In this document: one piece after another, positions 44,881 to 55,527 of the stretch
Layout of the letters: the number at the start of each line of letters is the position of its first letter
Position numbering within the stretch: the first letter of the stretch is position 1
Source: Cercospora beticola
Taxonomy: Eukaryota > Ascomycota > Dothideomycetes > Mycosphaerellales > Mycosphaerellaceae
Assembly: GCF_033473495.1 (NCBI RefSeq)
Contig: NC_088937.1
Span: 1,550,001-1,614,000 of the forward strand
Length of the DNA stretch: 64,000 bases
Direction: 5' to 3'
Translations under genes and position numbers: made by a program
Notes under the pieces: model-generated
What the model saw: only the letters and a program-made list of their open reading frames with translations
Told to the model about the DNA's origin: nothing
Database searches by the model: none

Positions 44881-46144
44881 ATGGCATGGAACCTTCCTCT
44901 TGGGGCAGATTTTCTTCCAAACTTCTTCACCAGTTCAACAACTGCTGGCATGGACGCCATTGGTACTTGCCTGCAAGGCCAGAACACTGTGCTTGGTGCT
45001 CTGCCATCGGCGTTCGCAAATGTGAATGCGGTGTTCCTGAATCATAACCTAGCAGTGATCCCTGGCGATTGGCAATCTGGCCCGATCCGTAGGCTTACGA
45101 AACCAATGCTTTCCGTACACATCTTACTGATACTGCTCAGAAAGCGCATTCTATGATATCCAGCCTGAGGAGCCATGCATGGCATCCGTACTCGAACAAA
45201 TCAAAGCCGCAGACTTCATCGCCTACGATCACGACTTCTTCGATGTGATCGGGTCAAAAGCGAAAATCGAGAAGATCCAGACATTTCCACCTGATTTGAA
45301 GCACGTCCACGAAGCGCCGGTCTACCTGCCAGAGTCCAATGAGCTGCTATACAGCGATACATCACTCACAGGTCTTCTCTTCGCGATCAACATCGACACG
45401 CATGCAGTTCGACAGATCAACCTGGAGCCGGCGCTGCAGAACGTGAATGGAGGTACGCGACACAAAGGCCGGGTCTACGTAACAACGAACGGCGGCAGTG
45501 TACGCGGAATCTTCGAAGTAAACGTCACGACAGGACGAGCGGAAGCCATTGTCAATCATTACCGAGGTCGCCATTTGAACAGTCCAAACGATCTCATTTT
45601 CGACTCCAAAGGAAACATGTACTTCACGGATCCGGATTACGGCGTTGACAGCAAATGGCCAGGTGTGCAGCCCTCTGAGCTGCCAAACTCAGTATACCGC
45701 GTGGATGCAAAGACGAGATCTGTGCAATCACTTACGGTCGGCGTCGTCACCAAACCAAACGGTCTGGCACTTTCGGCGGACGAAAGCATACTCTACATCG
45801 CAGACTCCAACACGACAAGCGAGGTGCTCAAGAGCGAGCGAGGAGTGTGGGCATTCGACAACCGACACAAAGGGCTTTTGGAGAATCCTAGACTGGTGTA
45901 TCTCGTCGAAGGAGGATGGCCAGACGGACTTCGCATTTCGAAGAATGGTTTGCTCTTTTCAGCTGTGTACGGAGGCGTGGATGTCGTCGATCCCAAGACT
46001 GGCTTCTTGCTTGGCAAAGTCAATACGCCTGATGACATTGTTTTCAATTTGGAACCAGCGCGTGGCAAGGGTCAATGGTTGTTGACTGGACAGAATCATA
46101 TTTATAAGGTGACTATCAAGGAGCAGCCTTTGAAGGAAAGATAG
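44881..46144 (+). CDS. SMP-30/gluconolactonase-family lactonase
   Basis: Exons 44881-45088 and 45141-46144 (403 aa), one 52-nt intron. The second exon alone would start at 45179 (MASVLEQIK), but the first exon joins in frame through QSAFYDIQPEEPC and carries coding-like sequence (NTVLGALPSAFANVNAVFLNHN). Propeller and metal-site motifs are HEAPVYLPESNELLYSD, NSPNDLIFDSKGNMYFTDPDYG, KPNGLALSADESILYIADSNT and WPDGLRISKNGLLFSAV. Family members hydrolyse sugar or aromatic lactones using a divalent metal. A lactone oxidase and an esterase are encoded nearby, so a lactone-handling pathway is conceivable (inference). Confidence 0.87.
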
Positions 46145-46291
46145 TTGGATATACTTGTTCTTGGCGAACAGCCTGATGCGCCACCAACCTATCCACAAGT
46201 CGGGCTTGGCTGGTGCATGCTTGACGGGGCTTGATTGTTCAGGTTTGCACTCGCTTGACTGTCAAGATGGAACTCGCGATCCAACGAAGCC

Positions 46292-46849
46292 TCAAGTCCA
46301 GTATATGAGCACAGAATTGTCGTACGAGAGCTCTTCAAGTCTCTCCCGACTCGAGCGCCGGCCTTTCCTGATCTCGAAAGCGGCGATTAGTGCCGAGAGG
46401 AGATCATCGAAAGTCATGCCATCTGGGTAGCTTCGTCGATAGAACACAGTCGTGTGAGATCCGACAGGTATCACACAAGTCTTCGTCTTCGATTTTGAGA
46501 TGAACATTTTATGCCACAGGGGCTTGACTTCGGCTTGTGCTTGAGCCCAAAGATCTACCAGATCGATGCGGGCGGCGATGGTACTGCTCCGATAACCAGA
46601 TTTTTTGTGATGAAACCAGGTTGGCGCTAATGGGTTGATGCTTCTGTCATCGCTTGCGTCGTCCACATCAAGGTATAGCATTCGTCGAAGTGTTTTGGAA
46701 TAGGTGATGACTTCGAAGAATTTCCGATTTACACGGCGGCAGCGTAATACATCAGCCTCATCGACGAAGAGCAGGACATTCTCGAGCAATTCTCCCACTC
46801 CCAGCATTCGTTGTGCTGCGGTAGATCGCGGTGCTTCCATTTCAGACAT
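46292..46849 (-). CDS. F-box protein
   Basis: 185 aa from the ATG of MSEMEAPRST; an in-frame ATG at 46879 would add ten residues. An F-box lies at about residues 14-60: MLGVGELLENVLLFVDEADVLRCRRVNRKFFEVI...TLRRMLYL. The rest is short, with no leucine-rich or WD repeats, and ends in a basic then acidic segment. This matches a large family of short F-box proteins in Dothideomycetes and other Pezizomycotina, presumed adaptors of SCF ubiquitin ligases. Target unknown. Confidence 0.75.
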   Translation of the reverse strand: MSEMEAPRSTAAQRMLGVGELLENVLLFVDEADVLRCRRVNRKFFEVITYSKTLRRMLYLDVDDASDDRSINPLAPTWFHHKKSGYRSSTIAARIDLVDLWAQAQAEVKPLWHKMFISKSKTKTCVIPVGSHTTVFYRRSYPDGMTFDDLLSALIAAFEIRKGRRSSRERLEELSYDNSVLIYWT

Positions 46850-47222
46850 CTCGTTGCGTGATAGTAATGGAAGATACATGAGTGCTGGCAAAGTTAATGG
46901 AGTCAGCTTGTGGTTTAGCTCTCAACGACCGGGACTGTTGGGAACAGATCGCCGTGCGGTGTGAGCGTGCTCACACGAGCTGCCAAGCGCGCTCGGAATC
47001 GGCTCCACTTTGAGTTCACGTGCTGAGTCTTGGAAGCTTAATTGGAAGCATGTCCGTCTTGAAAAGCTCCATCGGCAAATCATCCACTATGCAGGAACCA
47101 AGCGAGATGTGCTGTGATACGGTCTTGTGCCGAGCCGATATTGAGGATGCATATAGTCTCTGTTCGCCGCAAGACATGACAAATTGTTCCACGCTCGGTG
47201 ACGAGACATTGCACCTTCCATC
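46850..47222. other. Divergent intergenic region, about 370 bp
   Basis: Promoters of the F-box gene (minus) and the phosphatase gene (plus). No element assigned. Confidence 0.45.
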
Positions 47223-48534
47223 ATGATTCCGGCCATCAACATGATTGCCGCAATGGCATCGCTCGCATCTGCGGCATCTCTGCAGCTGGCGGGTAATGGG
47301 TACATCAACTACACTACAGTGACAGGATACTTTCTACAAGACGAACCCAGCACGAATGCCTCGACCTTCAATTACGTGCGTGAAAAGGCCAGCTTCCAGC
47401 ACAGTCTACTATCCTAACGCAACCCAGACTCTGAACAACTTTGGCCTGATAAATCGCACCTATGATTCGACTGAGGGTCTTACTGCGAATTTCACGCAGT
47501 GGCAGAAGTTCGAGCGAGAGGTCGACGCCTTGAATGCCGCAGCGGACGCGAACACAGTGTACAAGGTGATTTTCATGGGCCGCCATGGCGAGGGTTTCCA
47601 TAATTTGGCAGAGGGCACGTTTGGTACGCCAGCGTGGAACTGCTACTGGGCACAACTCACAGGTAATGGCAGTCTGTACTGGTAAGAAGGAGCATATGTA
47701 TTCAGTCCTGCTTTTCTGAGATACTTACTGATCTTCCACAGGGAGGATGCTCAGCTTACCGAAGCTGGTATCTTGCAGGCTCAGATCGCGAACAACTACT
47801 GGAAGGACAGAATTGCAGTCGAGAAGATTCCACTTCCTCGAAGCTACTACACGTCACCAATGAAGAGATGTCTAGCGACTGCGAACACAACCTTCGGATC
47901 CGGCCTGGACCTCCCTGTATACTATCCCTTCGAGCCTGTTGTGAAGGAGCTGCTTCGCGAAGGCATTTCTATACATACTTGCGACCACAGAGGCAACGCG
48001 ACTTATATCACTGAGACATATCCGAACTTCGAGCTAGAGGAAGGCTTCAACGAGTACGACGAGCTCTGGAACGGCGTCACCGCGGAATCAGACAGCGCTC
48101 ACGAGAAGCGTATGCTCACGCTGCTGGATGATGTCTTCACCAATGATGATCACACCTGGATCTCTTTCACATCCCACAGTGGCACTATTACGACGATCCT
48201 CGATGTCATTGGTCATCAGCGCTTCCGACTTGCGACCGGTGGTGTGATTCCCGTGCTTGTGAAGGCTCAATTCTTACCAGCATCGGAAGCACCCAGCACT
48301 ACTGTTGGCGGGTTTACCACAAGTACATGGTGCCATTATGGCCCACCTGCGACAAGCATCGCATCTCTCGAACAAGGCTGCGTGTGCCAAAACACGACTG
48401 CAGCATTGCCGTCGCTGAACACGCAGGCTCCATTCTTACCAAATCAGACGGCGCCTATCAACGAGTATACCACTACGACCACTGTTGGAGCCTCCTATGG
48501 CAAGACATCTACTGCGAAACCGGCAGGATACTAA
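47223..48534 (+). CDS. Secreted histidine phosphatase (phosphoglycerate-mutase-like superfamily)
   Basis: Exons 47223-47375, 47428-47681, 47742-48534 (399 aa), introns 52 and 60 nt. Signal peptide of about 18-20 residues (MIPAINMIAAMASLASAAS). The catalytic RHG triad is R103-H104-G105 in IFMGRHGEGFHN. Other conserved parts are LTEAGILQAQ, YYTSPMKRCLAT (second Arg) and FTSHSGTITTILDVIGH (second His). It should be an extracellular or vacuolar acid phosphatase-like enzyme. A Thr/Ser-rich tail (YTTTTTVGASYGKTSTAKP) may be O-glycosylated. The substrate cannot be told from the sequence. Confidence 0.86.
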
Positions 48535-48830
48535 ACAAAACAGGCGTTTATAAGATGACTACTGCTTGGAGGACCAACTCGAAGAGAGCCTAACTCAAGA
48601 TATCTGAGCGATTCTCTGCTTTGCGACGACCCAATTCTTCAAGCCGAGCCATGTTACGCGTTGCATTGAGCGTGGTCATGTAATGCTGAACGCGCGCCTA
48701 TCTGTTAGGCTTCAAGCTGGCCTTGTCTGTGCATGGGGAAGAATCAAGAACAAAGCATGAAGTAGAGCATCAGCAAGCAAGCGAAATCACTCAAGGCCCA
48801 TAGGTCTTTATCTCTGAATACGATCTCCTG

Positions 48831-51800
48831 TCAGCGTGTAGCCCTATGCTGCTCCATCCAATCTTCTAGCAGCTTCCCGACTTGCTTGAACGAAACTGGC
48901 TTCACCATGTACAAATTCATGCCGCTTTCGAACGCCTCTTTCTGATCACTCCCTTTTGCATTTCCCGTGAGCGCAATGATGAGTGCAGGTTTCGAGGTAC
49001 TTTCAGCTCCAGTTGACCGCCCTTGCTCGGCTTCGAACCGTCTAATCTGTCGGGCAGACTCGTTGCCGTCCATGACAGGCATCGAGAGGTCCATGAAAAC
49101 GATATCGGGTAGGAAGCTCTTGTATATCTCAAAGGCTTGCAGTCCATTCTCCGCCGTTCTCGCCATTGTAGCATCGTAGCCAATCTTGGAGACATAGGTG
49201 TGTAGGAGCTGTAGGTTCAGTCGATTGTCGTCCACGAGGAGCAGTCGCGGCCTTCGAGTTTGTGTTGCTGCTTGCCTCTCTGACGAAGCTTCACTCCCGA
49301 TGGCCCTAGCTTCTTGCACCGAGGTGGCACCCACTACTGGAGCTAGCTCAGAAGCAATGGCAGGTGACTTCTGCTCAGCGCTGGGAATCGCCACAGAATC
49401 AAGCCCTGGCTCTCCGGGTCGCTCGCCGCCGTTCTTGTCACGTCGCAGTGAGAAGGTACTTTCACGTCGAGGACTAGATTTTGGCGGAAAAGGGAATCCT
49501 CCATCTTCACTAGCACCAATCTCTTTGTAGTGCTCGCTCGGCGATTGTGGTGTGACGCGAGACAGGCGCTCTCGAGCCGTTGCGGGGTCCGCCTGTGGTA
49601 TGCCACCGAATTTGCCTTGGACGCTCGAGCGGCGCGCAATATTTTGCGGAGACAAGGTCTGGGGAAAATGTCGAGTGTGCGAAGGCTGCAGCGGTGCGGG
49701 CGACACGGACTGAGTATTGAGCTTCTCCTTTGCGGCGGGAGACTTCATTAACTTGTCAAGGGCTCTTGAGATCGCACGAGCTAGCTTGTAGGGCCCAAAC
49801 GGTTTGCAGATCACCTCTACATGTGTGCTTGTAACGTCCCTTGTCAAGATTGCTTGCCTGGAAGGGCTGGCGCACAAGATGATGGTGCTTTGTAACGACA
49901 GCGTATCGAGGTAATCTGGCCGACGTGCGAGCAGGGTAGGAAGATGAATCTCGTCGACGATAAGCAATTTCGCCGGACAATCGAAATTCCAAGTCTGCAT
50001 AGTGGGGAATCCAAACCAGCCGGTAAGGTATTGGACCAGGGCAGAATGTACTTGCGCAGCGCCTTGCGTCTGGGCAAAACTATCATGTTCCAAAGCGGGC
50101 TCATAAATGGCGGCTTGAGGAGGGTCTCGCAAAGCCTGAAGAGCGAGCACGCTGGGATCCTTCTGCCGGAATTGAGGGCTTATGAGGGTGAACTCCGAAG
50201 TGCTTGGGGTTGTCGCCATTCTGGGTGCGCATGCTGGGCTGGAGCTAGCCGTTCTTGGTGCTTTCACTGGCAAAGTGACCAACACGATCGTGCCAACGTT
50301 CACAATCGATTTGATGTCGATCTGACCGGAGAGCGCGTTGACTATGGAACGGACGATACTGAGACCTAGCCCGGTGCCGGCTGCCTTCGCGTTTTCCTGG
50401 GAGAATGGCGTGAAGATTTTGCTCCGCAGATACTCTGGAGAGATGCCCTGTCCAGTGTCGGTGACTTTGATGCAGATAGCCATTGGTTTCTTGTCGAGAA
50501 ATTTGACGGTTGTAGCCTGCTCATCAGCGACCTGCATTCTCTGTAAGGAGATCGTGATGACCCCGTGTTTCGTGTATTTGAGAGAATTGGAGAGCAGATT
50601 CATAACGATGCGTCTGATCGCGCCGGGTTGAGTCGAGAATGACCACTCAGCGGGTGGTGCTATGTCGAGGACAATCTCGACTTCAGGCCGAATGGCCTGC
50701 AGAATCCTTCGCAACGAAGGCTGGTCACCCAAAGACGGAAAGGCAGTGATCAGGCTGCTGACCGGATCATCGAAGCCGATGTTCGTTCGTACCCTCGCCA
50801 GATGGCCAACTGCTAGTCCATCGACGACCTCTTCCGTGATTCGCGCAACATCGCAGTATTGGTCTGTTGCAAAAAGCGGCTCGTTCCGTATATTGCTGGA
50901 AGTTGGCATGCTCTCGCTCCTGTCTAGGCAAGCCTGTGAGGAGCAGTCTGATTCTATCGAATCCTTCCTCTTCAGCGTGTTGACTTTGCTGTAGTCCAGG
51001 ACCATTGCCACCGTATCCAGCAGTGTATGAGCACATGCGTCCATGGTGTTGATGCAAGAAGTCTGAAACTGATCGAGCTCTGTGTCCTGTAGGAATTCGA
51101 CAGATGCCAAAATGCCGTGGAGGGGACTGCGAAGTTCACTAGCGAATCCCATATCAGCATATACCCAAAGATCAACGAAAACAACAGATAACGATGGTCA
51201 ACATTCGTGCCGAAGTTGCAACGCACCATAAATGGCCGCGTCACAGCAGAATGCCCATGAATGCACTTACTGCGATACTGAGCCGATGAAGTCACTTTTC
51301 TGCTGATCCGCAAAGACTGTGGCCAGGCGTACAATCTCAGCTTTTATGGCGTTCGTGAAGGACAGCATTTGAAGGTAATCCATCTCGTAAGAGAAGACAC
51401 GGTAGCGCGAGTTCGTGAATGCGAAACATGAAGTCCATCGATTGAGATTAGCGTGGAACATGGGCACAAAAATGACCTGCTTCGCTTCAGGGAATTGGCG
51501 TCGTAGAAGCACAAGCTCGAATAGCCTGCTTGATAGACGTCCACCGATCGGACGACCTTCGTAATCGAACAGTGATGTGCCGACCTGCTCTGGTATGTTG
51601 TATAGCTTGCCGCGCGGGTGCCTTTTGCACATTCTCTGGAGTTCAGGTGGCGTCAAGGTGATCGTGAAGCATGGATCTGCTCTACCAAAGTTCTGGGGTG
51701 GTCCATCGTTGTTACTTACGGAGGCTGCGGCCAGGACAACTCGTTCTTGCATATTGCCGCTGTATGCGGAAGCCGATCGATCTACCGAGGAAGTGCGGCT

Positions 51801-53234
51801 CCTCGATGTCTGAACAGGGCTTGCCATGGGACGCACGCCTGGTGATCTAATGTTGGTGTAGTCGGATGATACGCGTCGATTGATAGGATCCGTGCTGTCG
51901 GCAAGCGCATTTGTATCGAGTAAGACGACCCCACCGCAGCCAGAATCGGAGAGGTCCAGAGCTTGACGTAAAAGATAAGCTGCACGGTCAAACGTGCGCT
52001 GGTGGTCAGCTTCAGTCACATTCTTTTTGGCGTCTCCAGGCTTGGTGCTATCACGCCCACGCGGCATGCCCGGACTTGCCGGTGGAACATCCAGGAAAGC
52101 GTCCCGATCGCGTAGAGGCGTCGGTGATCGACTGCCTCGCGGATCTTCGATATCACGAGTTGCCTGATCGTCACATTGTTCAATATTGCTTGACGCTTCT
52201 AATCTCGTTCGCTCTCGATTGCCGTTGCATACTTCGTCCCTCCGGTCTTGTTCGCTTGAGCGACTGATGGCTTTGTCCCCGCCGCTGTCCGGGAAGTGGC
52301 TGAAGTCGTCTGTGGAGATTGTGGGAGTCTGTGCGGAGAAGTCGCTGTTGATGCGCAAACTGTCGGTTCGTCCAGTAGGAGATTCCAGGTGCTTTCGAGG
52401 ATTCATGTGCCGCGACCTGAAGCGATGCTCTGGGCTGATGAAGTCTGCCATACACATGTTCATGTAGATGGCGCGCTGCTTCTCATGAGCCTCTCTGACA
52501 GTCTTCATGTGCACCATGATATTGTGGGCAATGGTGTACAGTACTACGAGACTGGTCAGCATCAATACGATTTGCGGTGAGCGAAGAGCATGCCTTTTAG
52601 TCGGGCTAAACTGGTCGAATCTCTGGGTCGATTGTCTAGGAGAAAGAGGGCGCCGATGTTGATGTCATTCTCAGTGCGCAAGGGAAGTCCGCAGTAGTAG
52701 CGAAAGTAAGGTGCGGAGGTGACGAACTGGTTGTCTTTCCAGCGCGGATCCTTGGTCAAGTCGAGAACCTCGTAATGCGCGGGTATATCTTGGCCGTCAA
52801 CGCTGCGAGGCTCTTGCGCAAGAGTCCATTCCACTAAACCGCCCTTCTTCGGCATACTGATGCTGCCATACTACAGTCCATCGTCCACATGCTCGGAGCG
52901 GCTGGTGTCTTCAAGATCGAGTGACCTCGTCGCCTCTGCCACGAAGTAGCTCCTGTTCTTGTCCACCAGGCCGATCATGGCACGCTGTACATCGACCCTG
53001 AGGGCTGCAAGTTGAGCATGTGCTTGCAGTACGGTGTCGGGGTATGGAAGGAAGACGGCCTCATCCGCAGCCTCTTTAGGAGGGCGGTAGTAACTGGTTG
53101 AATGTCCACGTCAGCAGGAAAAGGGCAGACAGGGCTGGAGGCGCGCACTGAAAAAGCTCGCGGGCTCGCTCTTCGCCCACTTCCTCTGGCTCCACAAAAT
53201 CGTCGCCAATGTCCTCGAATGGATGGCCGCTCAT
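48831..53234 (-). CDS. Hybrid histidine kinase (GAF - HisKA - HATPase - receiver), interrupted by an in-frame TAG
   Basis: Model on the minus strand: 53149-53234, 52594-53093, 51271-52543, 48831-51138 (1389 codons). The ATG has a strong context (gccaccatgagc). Introns are 55 nt, 50 nt (GC-AG) and 132 nt. Codon 103 (52871-52873) is TAG between DDGL and YGSISMPKKGG, where homologues would be expected to have Trp. The GAF-like region continues LTKDPRWKDNQFV...YYCGLPLRTENDINIGALFLLD. The HisKA site is SHELRSPLHG (His620). ATP-binding boxes are NLLSNSLKYT, DTGQGIS and TGLGLSIV. The receiver phospho-acceptor is about Asp1303 in VFMDLSMPVMDG, with Lys in MVKPVS. A phosphorelay sensor feeding an HPt/response regulator is expected if functional. 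Confidence 0.78.
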
Positions 53235-53680
53235 GGTGGCTGCCTGCCGTTGCTGGTCTCGGAGACTTGATGCAGTGGGCGACTATCACGGCGGAGGGCG
53301 AAGTTGACAGCAAAGGCTTCGCGGAGAGAACGCCAGGTAGTCATGCAGTAGAAATAGGTGTGTCCAGGAGAGGTCAAGTGCTCGGAGTGATGGGAGTTGG
53401 CTTGCACCGGCGTGAAGCTGTCTGCGCAGGCCACAGCTAGTCTGTAGCTCCTGCATCTGCTGTGAAGGCGGATGCGACTGCTGTACGGAGCACGCGCGAC
53501 TTCTCTCCTTCTTGGGCCGAAACTCGATTGTCGGTTAGACAGCAGGCCCGAGGTGCGGCACTTGTCGACCGTGTCTGTCTGCTCAATGGCTCGGGAAGGA
53601 TGTTGGTCCGTATTGTAAGATCTTGATCGAATGAATCAAGTAGCTCTGAAGTCTCTGGGCAATCAACCACACGCCCGCCC
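53235..53680. other. Intergenic region, about 450 bp
   Basis: Promoter of the histidine kinase and 3' flank of the Arl3 gene. A minus-strand frame upstream of the chosen ATG (MTTWRSLREAFAVN, 53231-53434) ends just after it and is not in frame with the kinase. Confidence 0.45.
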
Positions 53681-54337
53681 TCACCTCATCACTGGTGGTC
53701 GCGCCTCCTTGTTCCACTTGACTCTGCTGCACAGCCATTCCACTGCTTCTCTGACTCCTGTACCCGTCAGGGCACTCAATGGCAGTACCCTACTGTCTCT
53801 CACATTCTGTCCCTTCTCGCCTTCGAAGACCTTCTTGACTAGTCCCTCCTTGATGCGCACCACCTCCACGCAGTCCTCTCGATCCTGTTTATTTGCCAAC
53901 ACCAGAATTGGCACTCCCTCCGTCATGTCGTTCTGCAGCACGTCCTCCAACACCAATCTGCACTCGTCCAATCTTCCGGCATCCAGGCCCGCTGATGCCT
54001 CGGACAGACGCGTGATGTCGGCATCTCCAATATCGGTGCTGTCAATAACGAAGACAATGGCGTGGCAGCTGCTGTAATATGACTGCCAAAGCCCTCGCAG
54101 GGTATGCTGGCCGCCAACATCCCATATTTTCAAGTACATCTCGGGTAGGTCAACGAGGCTGACATTCTGGCCGACGGTGGGCACCGTGTTGAGCTTCGCG
54201 TCGTAGTCGGCATTGTAGATGCTCTTGATCTGCTCGAGCAACGTGGTCTTGCCGGCATTGTCGAGCCCGAGCAGGAGGATGGAGTATTCCTCCTTACTGG
54301 TCGCGTGCAAGTAGAGCGACTTGACGAGATGATACAT
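53681..54337 (-). CDS. arl3: ARF-like small GTPase Arl3 (ARFRP1 orthologue)
   Basis: Single exon, 218 aa. The start MYHLVKSLY parallels yeast Arl3 (MFHLVKGLY). Residue 2 is not Gly, so myristoylation is excluded; this subfamily is targeted by N-terminal acetylation. G-motifs are GLDNAGKTT (24-32), PTVGQN (53-58), WDVGGQ (72-77) and ANKQD. Arl3/ARFRP1 sits at the trans-Golgi and recruits Arl1 and its golgins (established for yeast and animals). It is about 20 residues longer than yeast Arl3, mainly around SEASAGLDAGRLDE. The gene shares a 299-bp promoter region with eS25. Confidence 0.92.
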   Translation of the reverse strand: MYHLVKSLYLHATSKEEYSILLLGLDNAGKTTLLEQIKSIYNADYDAKLNTVPTVGQNVSLVDLPEMYLKIWDVGGQHTLRGLWQSYYSSCHAIVFVIDSTDIGDADITRLSEASAGLDAGRLDECRLVLEDVLQNDMTEGVPILVLANKQDREDCVEVVRIKEGLVKKVFEGEKGQNVRDSRVLPLSALTGTGVREAVEWLCSRVKWNKEARPPVMR

Positions 54338-54636
54338 CTCTGCTACCGGGGCGAGCGAAAGGGCGGGCTACTCTTGTGCATGCTGGACTACATTCCCGAG
54401 CGAGAAGGAGTGCACATTCGGCGCAGGCGTTTGCACGCGCATGATTCTCGCGCTGACACGCAGCAGCAGGCGTGCAGCATTGGCATTGGCCGGACACGCC
54501 AGCCAGCAGCCAGCTTTGGCAGTCACGGGGTCCCCACTTTGCCAAGGCGCGCACCTACGGGATTTGAGGCTGGTCCTTCTACTACTCACTGCTTCTGCCG
54601 CTGACCACTCCGTTCATCGTACAATCCGCAGCAAAG
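54338..54636. promoter_or_regulatory. Divergent promoter region between Arl3 and ribosomal protein eS25
   Basis: 299 bp between opposite ATGs. The side next to eS25 should drive strong constitutive expression. No defined element assigned. Confidence 0.5.
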
Positions 54637-55138
54637 ATGGCACCCGCAGCAACCGGAGGCAAGAAGCAAAAGAAGAAGTGGTCCAAGGGAAAGGGTGCGT
54701 GAAACTGTCCTCCCGCCCGCGACAGCGCCCCCGTCGACACCAACTGCGCCCGTCGAAGAATGCGCTTGCTAACTCGCCTCGCTGCACAGTCAAGGACAAG
54801 GCCAACCACGCCGTCATCTTCGACAAGAACACCACCGAGAAGCTCAACAAGGATGTTCAGTCGTACCGCCTCATCACCGTTGCCGTCCTCGTCGACAGAT
54901 TAAAGATCAACGGATCGCTCGCCCGTAAGGCCCTGAAGGATCTGGAGGAGCGTGGTGTTATCAAGCAGGTTGTCGGTCACAGCGCGTGCAAGATCTACAG
55001 TGAGTAGCGTCCCCGGAAACGAGACGATGGCAGAGAGATGGACACCCGACTCCCGAGATCGCTCGAGCCCGGACGATCATGACACAGCAGAACGAAGACT
55101 GACGATACACAGCACGCGAGGTCGGCGGTGGCGAGTAA
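54637..55138 (+). CDS. rps25: 40S ribosomal protein eS25
   Basis: Exons 54637-54694, 54790-54999, 55113-55138 (97 aa), introns 95 and 113 nt, longer than most in this window, as is common for ribosomal protein genes. The lysine-rich start MAPAATGGKKQKKKWSKGK leads into VKDKANHAVIFDKNTTEKL and the winged-helix part LVDRLKINGSLARKALKDLEERG. The last exon adds only REVGGGE after KIYT. Length matches eS25. It is part of the 40S head and is needed for IRES-type initiation in yeast and animals. The ORF read without splicing the last intron would end KIYSE, so the final exon rests on the conserved KIYTR ending. Confidence 0.93.
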
Positions 55139-55527
55139 GCGATTCGGAGTTGCGATGCATGCACCATCAGTCATGATGTTCTCTACGGCGCACGGAAGGG
55201 TATTTCCATATCGAGGGCAGGCACAGGAAGCGGACATGCGAAATTCTTGATCGCATCAGCTTCGGCCCAAAGAGGCCGAGCACACAGAGTGCTTTATAGC
55301 TCCGCCTAGACAGCAGCAACGAAACGAAGAAACTTGATTGCCATGACACCATGAGTTCTCTGGATATTTTGGCAGAGTCCACTAATTTTGCTGGAAAAAG
55401 ACGTCAGCAAGCACAATGGATTTTGTAACTGCGGGCCCAACCGATCAGCGGCAATCACTATTGACAACTCTGCACAGCGAATTGCCAGGCCTGGTCAATC
55501 GATTACAACGCTTCCTCCGGACTTCGA
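55139..55527. other. Intergenic region, about 390 bp, convergent gene ends
   Basis: 3' flanks of eS25 (plus) and the Rcm1 gene (minus). Nothing else seen. Confidence 0.5.

Noticed and set aside
45179..46144. SMP-30 lactonase as a single-exon gene from the ATG at 45179
   Set aside because: The frame continues upstream without a stop to a good acceptor at 45140 and joins a 69-codon exon in phase.
52856..52873. An 18-nt intron that would remove the TAG in the histidine kinase gene
   Set aside because: It has GT and AG ends and keeps frame, but 18 nt is far too short for the spliceosome and it would delete a conserved segment.
52871..52873. Programmed stop-codon readthrough of the histidine kinase TAG
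   Set aside because: TAG followed by TAT is not a known fungal readthrough context (such as UGA CUA). A point mutation or sequence error is simpler.
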